This document shows, piece after piece, positions 17,281-29,637 of a DNA stretch of 32,044 nt; position 1 is the first letter of the stretch, and each line of letters begins with the position of its first letter. Position numbers and translations under genes: made by a program. The notes under the pieces were generated by a model. The model worked only from the letters and a program-made list of their open reading frames with translations, had not been told where the DNA came from and did no database searches. Source of the stretch: Acidobacteriota bacterium (GTDB lineage: Bacteria > Acidobacteriota > Thermoanaerobaculia > UBA5066 > Gp7-AA6); the NCBI GenBank assembly GCA_003222385.1, contig QHVV01000116.1, positions 1-32,044 of the forward strand, read 5' to 3'.

Positions 17281-18819
17281 TCAGCCGGAGATCGCCCCGT
17301 GCGGGGTCGGGGTCTTGGCCTCGACGGTCGGGGCCCGCTGGTCTTCGGGAAGCGTTCCCATGAGCCGCCGGATCGGCCGGGACAGAACGAGCAGGACGAT
17401 CCCCGCGACGCCGGTCACCTTCGCGATCGAGGAGAAGAGCTCCGCGACACTCATTCCCTGGAAGCCTCCGGCCGCAAGCCCGGCGATCAGGTTGCCGAGC
17501 GCCGTCCCCATGAACCAGGTTCCCATCATCTGGCCGACCAGGCTCTTCGGCGAGAGCTTCGTCACGCTCGACAGGCCGACCGGGGAAAGGCAGAGCTCCC
17601 CGACCGTATGCAGCAGGTACGTGATGATCAGCCAGAGCATGCTGACGCGGACGCCGCCGGTCGTGAAGCGCGCGCCCCACGCCAGGATCAGAAAGCCGAT
17701 CGCGAGAAACGCGAGCCCGAAGCCCATCTTGGCGGGAGTCGACGGCTGTCTTCGGCCGAGCCGGATCCAGAGCGCTCCGAAAACCGGGGCGAGAAGGATG
17801 ATGAAGATCGAGTTGACCGACTGCAGAAACGAGGCGGGCATTTCCCATCCGAAAATGACGCGTTGCGTCATGCGCTCGGCGAAGAGGTTCATGGAGGATC
17901 CGGCCTGCTCGAACCCGGCCCAGAAGAGGACCGCCGCCATGAAAAACACGAAGATGACGAGGATCCGCTTCTTCTCCGCCGCCGACAGCTTCGAGAAGAA
18001 AATGATCGAGCCGAAGTAGAGGAGCGCCAGACCGAGCATGAAGAACCCGGTGCCTTTCGCCACCCCGTAGAGAGACAGGTGGAGGACGCCGGTGACCTGC
18101 AGAACCGCGGCGAGGACGATCGCGCCGAAAACGGCGACGACCCCCATCGCCAGGCGGCGAATCGCCGGCCGCGCGTCCGGCACGTCGTCGCCGACGCGGA
18201 GCCCGGCCTGTCCGAGGTACTTGCCGCCCAGCCGGTATTGCACGAGACCCAGGACCATCCCGACTCCGGCGGCGCCGAATCCCAGATGCCAGTTGACCTT
18301 CTCGCCCAGGAACCCGCAGACGAGCGGACCGATCATCGCTCCGACGTTGATCCCCGAGTAGAAGATGGAAAAGCCGGCGTCGCGACGGTTTCCCCCTTCG
18401 GGATAGAGGTCGGCGACCATCGCGCTCACGTTCGGCTTCAAGAGTCCCGTTCCCATGACGATCAGACAGAGACCGAGGTAGAAGGTCGCCACCGTCGGAA
18501 TCGCCATGCTGAAGTGGCCGGCCGCGATGATGCAGCCACCGAGAAAGACGGCGCGCCGTTGTCCGAGAATCCGGTCGGCGATCCAGCCGCCCGGCAGCGC
18601 CATCAGGTAAACGAACCCGACGTACAGACCGTAGATCGCGGCTCCGGTCCGGTCCGTCAAGCCGAAGCCGCCGTTGCCAATGGTGGCGACTAAAAAAAGG
18701 AGAAGGATCCCGCGCATCCCGTAGTAGCTGAAGCGCTCCCACATCTCCGTGAAGAAGAGGGTGGAAAGCCCTCGCGGATGCCCGAACCACTGTTTGCTGG
18801 CGGCTGCCGTGTCGGCCAT
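17281..18819 (-). CDS. POT/PTR2 family proton-dependent oligopeptide MFS transporter
   Basis: GHPRGLSTLFFTEMWERFSYYGMRGILLLFL (PTR2 signature-like), FSIFYSGINVGAMIGPLVCGFLGE, multi-TM. Start at MADTAAASKQ with strong upstream GAGGGGAAGG (track start 18840). Confidence 0.92.
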   Translation of the reverse strand: MADTAAASKQWFGHPRGLSTLFFTEMWERFSYYGMRGILLLFLVATIGNGGFGLTDRTGAAIYGLYVGFVYLMALPGGWIADRILGQRRAVFLGGCIIAAGHFSMAIPTVATFYLGLCLIVMGTGLLKPNVSAMVADLYPEGGNRRDAGFSIFYSGINVGAMIGPLVCGFLGEKVNWHLGFGAAGVGMVLGLVQYRLGGKYLGQAGLRVGDDVPDARPAIRRLAMGVVAVFGAIVLAAVLQVTGVLHLSLYGVAKGTGFFMLGLALLYFGSIIFFSKLSAAEKKRILVIFVFFMAAVLFWAGFEQAGSSMNLFAERMTQRVIFGWEMPASFLQSVNSIFIILLAPVFGALWIRLGRRQPSTPAKMGFGLAFLAIGFLILAWGARFTTGGVRVSMLWLIITYLLHTVGELCLSPVGLSSVTKLSPKSLVGQMMGTWFMGTALGNLIAGLAAGGFQGMSVAELFSSIAKVTGVAGIVLLVLSRPIRRLMGTLPEDQRAPTVEAKTPTPHGAISG

Positions 18820-18882
18820 GTCCTTCCCCTCTCCGGTCACAGGCTACAGCAAGCCGGCCGGGATTTTCGATAATCCCTCGAA

Positions 18883-20130
18883 TCAGGAGAGCGCGATCCG
18901 AAGGCTCTCCTCGACCGCTCGCTCCGTTCGCGAGAGGTCCGTCGGGGTGTGCGCCGTCGAGAGGAACCAGGCCTCGAATTGCGCGGGAGGAAGGAACACG
19001 CGGCGCTCGCGCATCGCGTGGAAGAAGCGGGCGTAGCGCGCTGTGTCGGAACGTCCCGCCGCGGCGAAGTCCGATACCGGACCGGCCGTGAAGAAGAGCG
19101 TCGAGAGCGACCCGACGCGCTGCCAGGTCGCTCGCCCCTCAGCTCCGGCCGCGCGGATCGCGCGCTGGACCGAGGACTCGAGATCGGCGCCCTTGCGCTC
19201 GAGCTCCGCGTAAGGCGGACGCCGCGCGATCTCGCGAAGCATCGCGATTCCCGCGGCCATGGCGAGAGGATTTCCGGACAGCGTGCCTGCCTGGTAGACG
19301 CTGCCGGAGGGCGCCACGTTTTCCATCAGGTCGCGCCGGCCGCCGTAGGCGCCGACCGGCAGACCGCCTCCCAGGATCTTCCCGAGAATCGTCAGGTCCG
19401 GCTGGACTCCCGAGATCTCCTGCGCCCCGCCGGCCGAAAGACGGAACCCGCTGATGACCTCGTCGAAAACGAGGAGCGCCCCGTGGCGCGTCGAGAGCTC
19501 GCGCGCGGCTTCGAGGTAGCCGTCGCGCGGAGGAACGACACCCATGTTCGCCGCGACCGGCTCGAGCACGAACGCGGCGACCTCTCCGGGAAACCGCCGA
19601 AAGGCATCCTCGAGCGCGGCCGCGTCGTTGTACGGGACGACCGTCGTCAGGGCGGCGAGCGCGTCGGGGACGCCGGGACTGCCCGCGATCGCCAGAGTCG
19701 CGACGCCCGAGCCGGCCGACACGAGGAAGGAGTCGGCATGACCGTGATAGCCCCCCTCGGTCTTGATGATCCGAGGGCGTCCGGTGGCCGCTCGGGCGAG
19801 ACGGATCGCGCTCATCGCGGCTTCCGTGCCGGAGTTGACGAACCGCACCATCTCGACGGAAGGCACGAGACGGACGACGCGCTCGGCGAGCCGCACTTCT
19901 CTCTCGGTCGGCGCCCCGAAAGACGTGCCGCCGCGCGCCGCCTTCGCGACCTCCCGAACTACGAACGGGGGCGCGTGACCGAAGAGAAGCGGTCCGTACG
20001 ACATCACGTAGTCGATCCGCGTGACGCCGTCGGCGTCGGTCAGCCGCGAGCCGCGTCCCCGGGCGACGAAAAAAGGCTCGCCGCCCACCGACGAGAACGA
20101 TCGAACCGGCGAAGAAACCCCTCCCGGCAT
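18883..20130 (-). CDS. hemL: Glutamate-1-semialdehyde 2,1-aminomutase
   Basis: MPGGVSSPVRSF..., FVNSGTEAAMSAIRLARAATGRPRIIKTEGGYHGHAD, LVFDEVISGFR, PDLTILGKILGGGLPVGAYGG, GTLSGNPLAMAAG. N-terminus may be longer (see findings). Confidence 0.95.
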   Translation of the reverse strand: MPGGVSSPVRSFSSVGGEPFFVARGRGSRLTDADGVTRIDYVMSYGPLLFGHAPPFVVREVAKAARGGTSFGAPTEREVRLAERVVRLVPSVEMVRFVNSGTEAAMSAIRLARAATGRPRIIKTEGGYHGHADSFLVSAGSGVATLAIAGSPGVPDALAALTTVVPYNDAAALEDAFRRFPGEVAAFVLEPVAANMGVVPPRDGYLEAARELSTRHGALLVFDEVISGFRLSAGGAQEISGVQPDLTILGKILGGGLPVGAYGGRRDLMENVAPSGSVYQAGTLSGNPLAMAAGIAMLREIARRPPYAELERKGADLESSVQRAIRAAGAEGRATWQRVGSLSTLFFTAGPVSDFAAAGRSDTARYARFFHAMRERRVFLPPAQFEAWFLSTAHTPTDLSRTERAVEESLRIALS

Positions 20131-20209
20131 GAGCTCCGCCGCGCGGCGGAAGAGGGCCGCGGATCGGCGGGCGGCTACTCCGGGCTTCGGGCTTCGGACG
20201 TTCGACTCC

Positions 20210-21202
20210 TCAGAGGGGCAGCGAGCCTTCCGCGATCCAGCCGGCGGCGTCCTTCGCGTGGTACGTCAGAACGAAATCCGCGCCCGCCCGGAAGATGCCG
20301 GTCAGGATCTCGGTGACGATCTTCTTCTCGTCGACCCAGCCGTTCTTCGCTGCGGCCTTGACCATCGCGTACTCCCCCGAAACGTTGTACGCGCCGATCG
20401 GCGCGTCGAAGCGGTTCCGCGCTTCCCGGATGACGTCCAGATAGGCCAGCGCCGGCTTGACCAGGACCGCATCCGCGCCTTCCTCCAGGTCGAACGCGAT
20501 CTCCCGCATCGCCTCGCGGCGGTTGCCCGGCTCCATCTGATACCCGCGGCGGTCGCCGAACTTCGGGGTCGAGTCGACGGCTTCGCGAAACGGTCCGTAG
20601 AACGCGGACGCGGACTTCGCGGAGTACGCGAGGATCGCCACGTCCGGAAAGCCCTCGGCGTCGAGCGCGCGGCGGATGGCGGCGACGCGGCCGTCCATCA
20701 TGTCCGAAGGGGCGACGACGTCCGCGCCGGCTCGCGCCTGCGACACCGCGGTCTGCGCGAGGAGCGGCAACGTCGCGTCGTTGTCCACTTCGCCATTGCG
20801 CACCACCCCGCAGTGTCCGTGCGACGTGTACTCGTCCAGGCAGACGTCGGTCATCACGACGAGGTCGGGAGTCGAGTCCTTGAGCCGCCGGACGGTCTCC
20901 TGGACCGCGCCCGACTCCGCCCAGGCCTCGCTGCCGACGTCGTCCTTCCGTTCCGGGAGGCCGAAGAGGATCACCGCGGGCACGCCGAGCTTCTGGAGCT
21001 CGCGCGCCTCCGCCACGGCCAGATCGGGCGAGAGCCGGAAGACGCCGGGCAGCGACGAAATCTCCTCGTGCCGGTCGGAACCGTGCCGCACGAAGAGAGG
21101 CGCGACGAACCGGTCGGGCGAAAGACGGGTTTCCCGCACGAGCGACCGCAGCGCTTTCGTGCGGCGAAAGCGCCGGAGGCGGATCGTCGGGAATCCCGTC
21201 AC
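20210..21202 (-). CDS. hemB: Delta-aminolevulinic acid dehydratase (porphobilinogen synthase)
   Basis: RRFRRTKALRSLVRETRLSPDRFVAPLFV, DVCLDEYTSHGHCGVV, VAPSDMMDGRVAAIRRAL, VLVKPALAYLDVI, YNVSGEYAMVKAA; GTG start. Confidence 0.95.
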   Translation of the reverse strand: MTGFPTIRLRRFRRTKALRSLVRETRLSPDRFVAPLFVRHGSDRHEEISSLPGVFRLSPDLAVAEARELQKLGVPAVILFGLPERKDDVGSEAWAESGAVQETVRRLKDSTPDLVVMTDVCLDEYTSHGHCGVVRNGEVDNDATLPLLAQTAVSQARAGADVVAPSDMMDGRVAAIRRALDAEGFPDVAILAYSAKSASAFYGPFREAVDSTPKFGDRRGYQMEPGNRREAMREIAFDLEEGADAVLVKPALAYLDVIREARNRFDAPIGAYNVSGEYAMVKAAAKNGWVDEKKIVTEILTGIFRAGADFVLTYHAKDAAGWIAEGSLPL

Positions 21203-21213
21203 GCCGGTTGAAT

Positions 21214-21939
21214 CTATTCTCGCGGCGCGCTCGCGGCAAGCGAGACCGCGGCGGCGGCGACCGATTCGAACGTCGCGGGCTCGGCGATCTCGACGCGGGC
21301 GACGTCGCGCGAAGAGAGCGCCTCCGCCGTCGCGTTGCCGAGCGCGATCGCGGGAATCCGACGCAGGCGGTTCCTCGCTTCCGACGATGCGCCCGAGAAA
21401 AGCCAGGCGACGGCGGCGGGCGAAGTCGCGAAGAACGCGGCGACGTCGTCTCCCACGAGGATCGAATCGAGGTCCGGGTCGTAGGGCCGGGGGATCTTGC
21501 GATAGAGCGTGAGCGGCACCACTTCCGCGCCGCGGGCCGCGAGCTCGCGGGGCAGCTCGTCGGAAGCGTCGTCGCCTCTCGGCAGGAGGGCGCGGCGGCC
21601 GGAGAGGTTTGGGGGGAGGCGCGCGAGCAGCGACCGAGCGGACCCGCCCCCCTCCTCGACTTCGATCGGGAGCTCCGCCCGGAGCCGCTCCGCCGTCGCC
21701 GGCCCCACGGCGAATGCTCCGCCGGAGAGAAGCGAGAGGAGGTCCGGCCGGGCCAGGAGCCGATCGGCGCTCGCGCGGCTGGTCACGACGACCATGTCGA
21801 ACCGTCCGGTGACGAGCTCCGCGTCCGGGTGCAGGGTTTCGACCGTGTGGCTGACGCGCTCGACGACGTCGAGCCCGGGCACGAGCGATCGCGGAAACGG
21901 CCGCTCTCCCGACCGGACGACCAGAAACCGGCGCGTCAC
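21214..21939 (-). CDS. hemD: Uroporphyrinogen-III synthase
   Basis: VVVTSRASADRLLARP, AVGPATAERL, LLPRGDDASDELPRELAARGAEVVPLTLYRKIPRP, AFFATSPAAVAWLF; GTG start in a GTGA overlap with the hemC stop. Confidence 0.88.
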   Translation of the reverse strand: MTRRFLVVRSGERPFPRSLVPGLDVVERVSHTVETLHPDAELVTGRFDMVVVTSRASADRLLARPDLLSLLSGGAFAVGPATAERLRAELPIEVEEGGGSARSLLARLPPNLSGRRALLPRGDDASDELPRELAARGAEVVPLTLYRKIPRPYDPDLDSILVGDDVAAFFATSPAAVAWLFSGASSEARNRLRRIPAIALGNATAEALSSRDVARVEIAEPATFESVAAAAVSLAASAPRE

Positions 21940-22853
21940 GATTTCTCCGGGACCCGGGCCGCGGTGATTAGCTCCGCCGCGCCGCGGGCAAGCAGTTTCT
22001 TTCCGACTTCCCGGCCGAGCTCTTCGGGTCGATCCGCGACGCCCTCCGCTTCCTCGTACAGGGTGTGCGAGCCGTCGGGCGAAAACACGGCGACGTGGAG
22101 GCGCATCCTTCCGGCGTCCGTCCGAGCGAGTCCGGCGATCGGGGCGCGGCAACCGGCTTCCAGGAGGCCGAGAACGGCTCTTTCCGCGAGAACCTCGCGA
22201 TGCGACGGCGGGTGGTCGATTGCCGCGATGAGCTCGGACAACAGCGAGTCGTCTTTCCGGGCAACCACGGCCAGAGCGCCCTGCCCGACCGCCGGCAGCA
22301 TCTGCGACGGCAGCAGGACCTCGGTGGCGTCATCGAGCCTTCCCAGTCGCGCGAGCCCGGCACGCGCGAGGACGATCGCGTCCCAGCGTCCCTCGTGCAG
22401 GCGCCGGATCCGGGTATCCACGTTGCCGCGCGCGGGAACCACCTCGAGATCGGGGCGCGCCGAGAGGATCTGTGCACGACGGCGGGGGCTGGACGTCCCG
22501 ATCCGCGATCCGGCCGGCAGAGAGAGGAGGCGGCCGCCTTCGCGCGACACGACCACGTCGCTCGGGTCTTCGCGCAATGGCACGGCCGCGATCGCGAGCC
22601 CTTCGGGGAGTTGCGAGGGCAGGTCCTTCGCGCTGTGGACCCCCAGGTCGATCCGGCGGTCCCGCAACGCCTGGTCGACCTCGCGCGTGAAGAGGTCCTT
22701 GCCGGTCGTGATGCCGTCCACGCGGGAGAGCCGGTCGCCGGTCGTCGTGAACGTGACGATCTCGACTTCGAATCGGCGGGCGAGCGCTCCCCGGACGATT
22801 TCGAGCTGGGCGAGAGAGAGCTGGCTGCCCCGTCCCCCGAGGCGAACCTTCAA
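21936..22853 (-). CDS. hemC: Hydroxymethylbilane synthase (porphobilinogen deaminase)
   Basis: RLGGRGSQLSLAQLEIV, TTGDRLSRVDGITTGKDLFTREVDQALRDRRIDLGVHSAKDLP, IGTSSPRRRAQILSARPDLEVVPARGNVDTRI, LLEAGCRAPIAGLA (cofactor Cys); TTG start in a TTGA overlap with hemA stop. Confidence 0.95.
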   Translation of the reverse strand: MKVRLGGRGSQLSLAQLEIVRGALARRFEVEIVTFTTTGDRLSRVDGITTGKDLFTREVDQALRDRRIDLGVHSAKDLPSQLPEGLAIAAVPLREDPSDVVVSREGGRLLSLPAGSRIGTSSPRRRAQILSARPDLEVVPARGNVDTRIRRLHEGRWDAIVLARAGLARLGRLDDATEVLLPSQMLPAVGQGALAVVARKDDSLLSELIAAIDHPPSHREVLAERAVLGLLEAGCRAPIAGLARTDAGRMRLHVAVFSPDGSHTLYEEAEGVADRPEELGREVGKKLLARGAAELITAARVPEKS

Positions 22854-24112
22854 TCCGGGTCCAGATCGAAGAGGTACCGCACCGCTTCCAACCTTTCGAG
22901 CTTGCGGGCGGCGTCGCTCTCGTTCTTGAGCCGCCGCATCGGCTCGTGGAGCAGCTTCGCGACGATCGAGTCGGCCAGCGGGCGCACACGCTCGCGCTCG
23001 GCGGCCGGGAGACGCTCGAGCTCCCGATCGCGGATCTCCTCGAACCGGCGCTTCAGGTCCGTGACCGTCGGCACGACCGAGAGGTTGCCGAACCACGTGA
23101 GGAATCGGCCGAGCTCCTCCTCCAGGATCTCCTCGACGCGCGGGACCTCCCGGACCCGCCGGCGCCGATTCTCCGCCGCCACCTCCTCGAGACCGTCGAG
23201 ATCGTACGCGAACACGTTGTAGATGCCGCGGACTTCGGGCTCGATGTCCGGAGGCATCGCCAGGTCGAGGAAGAACATCGCTTTTCCCTTGCGCTGGCGC
23301 ATCGCGGATTCGACGTCGGCGCGGCGCACGATCGGCTCGGGGCTCGCCGTCGTGCCGACGACGACGTCGGCCGACGGGAGCTCGCGCGCCACCGTCTCCC
23401 ACGGGACGGCCTGGGCTCCGATGCGGCTTGCGAGGTGCTCGGCGTGCTCGGGTGTGCGGTTCGCGATCTTGAGATTCCGCACTCCCGCTTCCAGGACGTG
23501 ACGGGCGAAGAGGGTGCCGGTCTCCCCCGCTCCCAGGAGCAGCACGGTGCGCTCGGCGAGCTCGCCGAAGACCTTGTTGGCGAGCTCCACTCCGATCGAC
23601 GCGATCGACAGCGGGTGCACGCCGATTTCCGTCTCGGTCCGGACGCGTTTGCCGGCCCGGACCGCGCTCTCGAAGAGCCGGTGGAGCACGGCGCGGCTCG
23701 AGCCGGTCTCCCGCGCGATCGAGAGGGCCTGCCGGACCTGTCCGAGGACTTCGCTCTCTCCGAGCGCCATGGAGTCGAGCCCGGCCGCGACCCGGAAGAG
23801 GTGGCGGGCCGCTTCGGCCCCGAACCGCCGGAACGCCGCTCTCTCGAGAACGTCGGGCTCGAGCCCCCTCCAGTCCGAGATGAAGCGCGTGAGCTCTTCG
23901 CCGGCGCCCTTTCCTTCGGCGATCCCGTAGATCTCGCTCCGGTGGCAGGTCGAGACGATCACGCTCTCCGAGACGAGGCCCTTCCCCAGGAGCCGCCGGA
24001 GCCCTTCGCGGACCTCTTCGGTCGTGAAGGCGATCCGCTCGCGGACGGGTCCGCTCGCTCCCCGGAAATTCCAGCCGAGCAGGAGAAGTCGGGCTTCGCG
24101 GGCGTCGCTCAT
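22850..24112 (-). CDS. hemA: Glutamyl-tRNA reductase
   Basis: VSESVIVSTCHRSEIYGIAEG (catalytic Cys), RHLFRVAAGLDSMALGESEVLGQVRQAL, LLGAGETGTLFARHVLEAGV; ATG at 24112 in an ATGA overlap with the upstream gene's stop (track start 24694 is too early). Confidence 0.95.
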   Translation of the reverse strand: MSDAREARLLLLGWNFRGASGPVRERIAFTTEEVREGLRRLLGKGLVSESVIVSTCHRSEIYGIAEGKGAGEELTRFISDWRGLEPDVLERAAFRRFGAEAARHLFRVAAGLDSMALGESEVLGQVRQALSIARETGSSRAVLHRLFESAVRAGKRVRTETEIGVHPLSIASIGVELANKVFGELAERTVLLLGAGETGTLFARHVLEAGVRNLKIANRTPEHAEHLASRIGAQAVPWETVARELPSADVVVGTTASPEPIVRRADVESAMRQRKGKAMFFLDLAMPPDIEPEVRGIYNVFAYDLDGLEEVAAENRRRRVREVPRVEEILEEELGRFLTWFGNLSVVPTVTDLKRRFEEIRDRELERLPAAERERVRPLADSIVAKLLHEPMRRLKNESDAARKLERLEAVRYLFDLDPD

Positions 24113-24903
24113 CGGAAGACGTGAGCCTGGGAAAGGTAGAGGTTCACGAACGTGTAGGAGAAAAGAACCAGCAGGAAGCCGAAGATCGAGAGGAGAGCGA
24201 CCCGCGGCCCCTCCCACCCGCGCCGGTCCATCCACAACATCATTCCGTACACGAGGAGCGTCAACAGCGCCCAGACGAGCTTGGCGTCTGTGAAGCCGCT
24301 CCAGACCCGCCGCGCCCAAGCTACGCCGAGAGCCACCGACACCGTGAGCACGACGATCCCGATCGTGGCGCTCGTCCGGTTCATCCGGCCGATGACCTCC
24401 AGCGCGGGAAGCCGCGAAAAGAGAACGCCCGTCCGGCCGCGTCGGATCTGCCGGTTCTGGATCAGGTAGAGCAGCGAGAGGACGAACGAGAGCGCAAACG
24501 CCGCGTCCGCAAGGATCGCCAGCGTGACGTGGAAAGCGAAAAGGCTTCCCCGGGTGGCCGGGCCCGAGGGAGCGTGCGACGGCAGCACGACTCCGAGGAC
24601 CGAGAACGCGAGAACGAACGGGATCAGGAACGGCCCGATGGCGCGCTCGCGGTGGCGCAGCACCAGAGCCAGATACGCGAGCCCGAGCATCCACGCGAAG
24701 AGCGCGATCGATCCTCCCAGGGTCCGATACGGCACCGAACCGAGGGAGCGGCCGACGAGCTGGAGGTCCAGGAACTGGGCCACCAGTCCGGCCGCGACGA
24801 GCGCCGGCGCGGCACCCAGGCCCTTCGGCCGGAAGAGAGACCGAATCGCCATCGCCTCCGCGGCGGCGTAGAGGCCGACGGCGACCCAGCCGAGAGCGTG
24901 CAT
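24109..24903 (-). CDS. hemX: CcsA/HemX-like cytochrome c assembly membrane protein
   Basis: Multi-TM protein with [35 protein letters not shown] and [52 protein letters not shown]; immediately upstream of hemA. Confidence 0.85.
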   Translation of the reverse strand: MHALGWVAVGLYAAAEAMAIRSLFRPKGLGAAPALVAAGLVAQFLDLQLVGRSLGSVPYRTLGGSIALFAWMLGLAYLALVLRHRERAIGPFLIPFVLAFSVLGVVLPSHAPSGPATRGSLFAFHVTLAILADAAFALSFVLSLLYLIQNRQIRRGRTGVLFSRLPALEVIGRMNRTSATIGIVVLTVSVALGVAWARRVWSGFTDAKLVWALLTLLVYGMMLWMDRRGWEGPRVALLSIFGFLLVLFSYTFVNLYLSQAHVFR

Positions 24904-24968
24904 CGCGGCACGATTATGGACCGCCGTGGGTCCGCCGGAACGCGGAGCGGCGGGCGCGACGACGCGCG

Positions 24969-25619
24969 TTACCGGCTCACGGGAGCTTTGGTCGGTTCCG
25001 GCAGCGCGGGGGCGGCGGCCGGCGGCATCTCCTTGTTGGCCTCGACGAGAACCGTGATCTGGACGTCGTCGCCGAGCATCGCGCCGCCGGCGTCGAGCGT
25101 CCGGTTCCAGGTGATTCCGTAGTCCTTCCGGTTGATCGGGAATGTCAGCTCGAAGCCGGCCTTCTCCATCTTTCCGAGATTGATGAACCCGGTGTGCCGG
25201 ACCGGAACGATCAGGGTCTTCGTGACGCCGTGCATGGTCAGGTCGCCCGTGACCGCGTAGAGATCCTTCCCGCTCGGAATCACCTTCGTGCTCTTGAACG
25301 TGATCGTCGGGTATTTGTCGACCTCGAAAAAGTTCGCGGATTTCAAGTCGGCGTCGCGCTTCTCGTTGCCGGTATCGATCGAGGCTGCCTGGATCGTCAC
25401 GTCCACCCGGGAGTTCGCCGGGTTCTGACGATCGATCACGATGTGACCGTCGTAGTCGCGAAAACGCCCCTCGACCTTCGTCAGGAAGTGCCGGATCTGG
25501 AAGCCGACCTGGGAGTGGGCCTTGTCGAAAACGAAGGCTTCAGTCGCGGCGGCCGCGATGCCGGCGATCGAGAGAGCGGCGGCGAAAGCGAGGGCGGCGG
25601 ACTTTCCGGGGATCCTCAT
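24969..25619 (-). CDS. YceI family periplasmic lipid-binding-like protein
   Basis: Signal peptide, [78 protein letters not shown] upstream of ATG 25619. Confidence 0.93.
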   Translation of the reverse strand: MRIPGKSAALAFAAALSIAGIAAAATEAFVFDKAHSQVGFQIRHFLTKVEGRFRDYDGHIVIDRQNPANSRVDVTIQAASIDTGNEKRDADLKSANFFEVDKYPTITFKSTKVIPSGKDLYAVTGDLTMHGVTKTLIVPVRHTGFINLGKMEKAGFELTFPINRKDYGITWNRTLDAGGAMLGDDVQITVLVEANKEMPPAAAPALPEPTKAPVSR

Positions 25620-25688
25620 ATCTGCGCTCCTTTTCTTTTCGGACAGGCACCCATAGACTGCGGTCTTCTCGATGTCCTGCTCTCGGCC

Positions 25689-28556
<2,868 letters not shown>

Positions 28557-28569
28557 GCCTGCTCGTATC

Positions 28570-29637
28570 ATGGGCGCGGTGAGCACGAGTCCTCCGTCCG
28601 CGGCCAGGTTCCTGGATGCCTGCCACGGGCGCCCCGTCGATCGCGCCCCGGCCTGGATGATGCGACAGGCCGGGCGATACCTTCCGGAGTATCGGGAGGT
28701 CCGCCGCCGGGTCTCGTTCATCGAGCTCTGCCGCGACGCGGACCTCGCCGCCGAGGTGTCGCTCCAGCCGTTCCGGCGCTTCGCCCCGGACGGCGTCATC
28801 TTCTTCTCCGACATCCTGGTCCCGGTCCAGGCGATGGGCGTGAAGGTCGAATTCGACAAGAACGGTCCCCGGCTCTCTCATCCGATCCGGACCGGAGACG
28901 ACGTCCTGCGGCTGCGCCGTTTCGATCCCGCCGCCGATCTCCGCTTCACCGGCGAAATCCTGAAGCGGTTGCGGGGCGAGGTCGGCGACAGCGCCGCGAT
29001 CATCGGCTTTGCCGGGGCGCCGTGGACGCTCGCCTGTTACCTGGTCGAGGGGACGAGCTCGAAGTCCTTCGCGCCGATCAAGCAGATGATGGGCTGGGGA
29101 CAGAGAACTCTGGAGGGCCTCTTGAACCTGCTCGCCGACGTCATCGCGGACGTCCTCTCTTTCCAGATCGCTTCCGGAGCGCAGGTCGTCCAGGTCTTCG
29201 ACACCTGGGCCGGCGAGCTCTCCCGCGAAGATTACCGGAGATGGGCGCTGCCCGCCGTGACCCGGGCGATCGCCGGAATCCGCCGGAGCGCGCAGCCGGT
29301 CATCCTCTACGTTAACGGCTGCTCCCATCTTCTCGAGGCCATGAACGAATCGGGAGCGGACGTCCTGTCGGTGGACTGGAGGCTTCCGCTGGTCGAGGCG
29401 CGACAGCGTCTCCCGCAGCGCCCCCTGCAGGGGAACCTGGATCCCGGCGCGCTCCTTTCACCGACGCGAGACGTCCGCCGGCGCGTTCAGGCGATGCTCG
29501 CGGAGACCGGCGGCATCGCGCACGTCGTCAACCTGGGACATGGAGTTCTGCCGCAGACCCCGATCGAATCCGCCGAGGCGTTCTTCGAGGCCGCGCGGGA
29601 GGCGTCCGTGGCGCAGGCAGCGGAGGCGCCGGCGTGA
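28570..29637 (+). CDS. hemE: Uroporphyrinogen decarboxylase
   Basis: DRAPAWMMRQAGRYLPEYREVRR, GVIFFSDILVPVQAMG, IGFAGAPWTLACYLVEG, QVFDTWAGELS, NLGHGVLPQTPIE. Confidence 0.96.
   Translation: MGAVSTSPPSAARFLDACHGRPVDRAPAWMMRQAGRYLPEYREVRRRVSFIELCRDADLAAEVSLQPFRRFAPDGVIFFSDILVPVQAMGVKVEFDKNGPRLSHPIRTGDDVLRLRRFDPAADLRFTGEILKRLRGEVGDSAAIIGFAGAPWTLACYLVEGTSSKSFAPIKQMMGWGQRTLEGLLNLLADVIADVLSFQIASGAQVVQVFDTWAGELSREDYRRWALPAVTRAIAGIRRSAQPVILYVNGCSHLLEAMNESGADVLSVDWRLPLVEARQRLPQRPLQGNLDPGALLSPTRDVRRRVQAMLAETGGIAHVVNLGHGVLPQTPIESAEAFFEAAREASVAQAAEAPA

Noticed and set aside
17299-18693. 464-aa plus ORF antisense to the POT transporter
   Set aside because: Charged shadow translation; the transporter frame has the PTR2 signature.
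25194-25688. N-terminal extension of acnA in the track ORF
   Set aside because: Antisense to yceI and not aconitase-like; aconitase similarity begins at [18 protein letters not shown] (25689).
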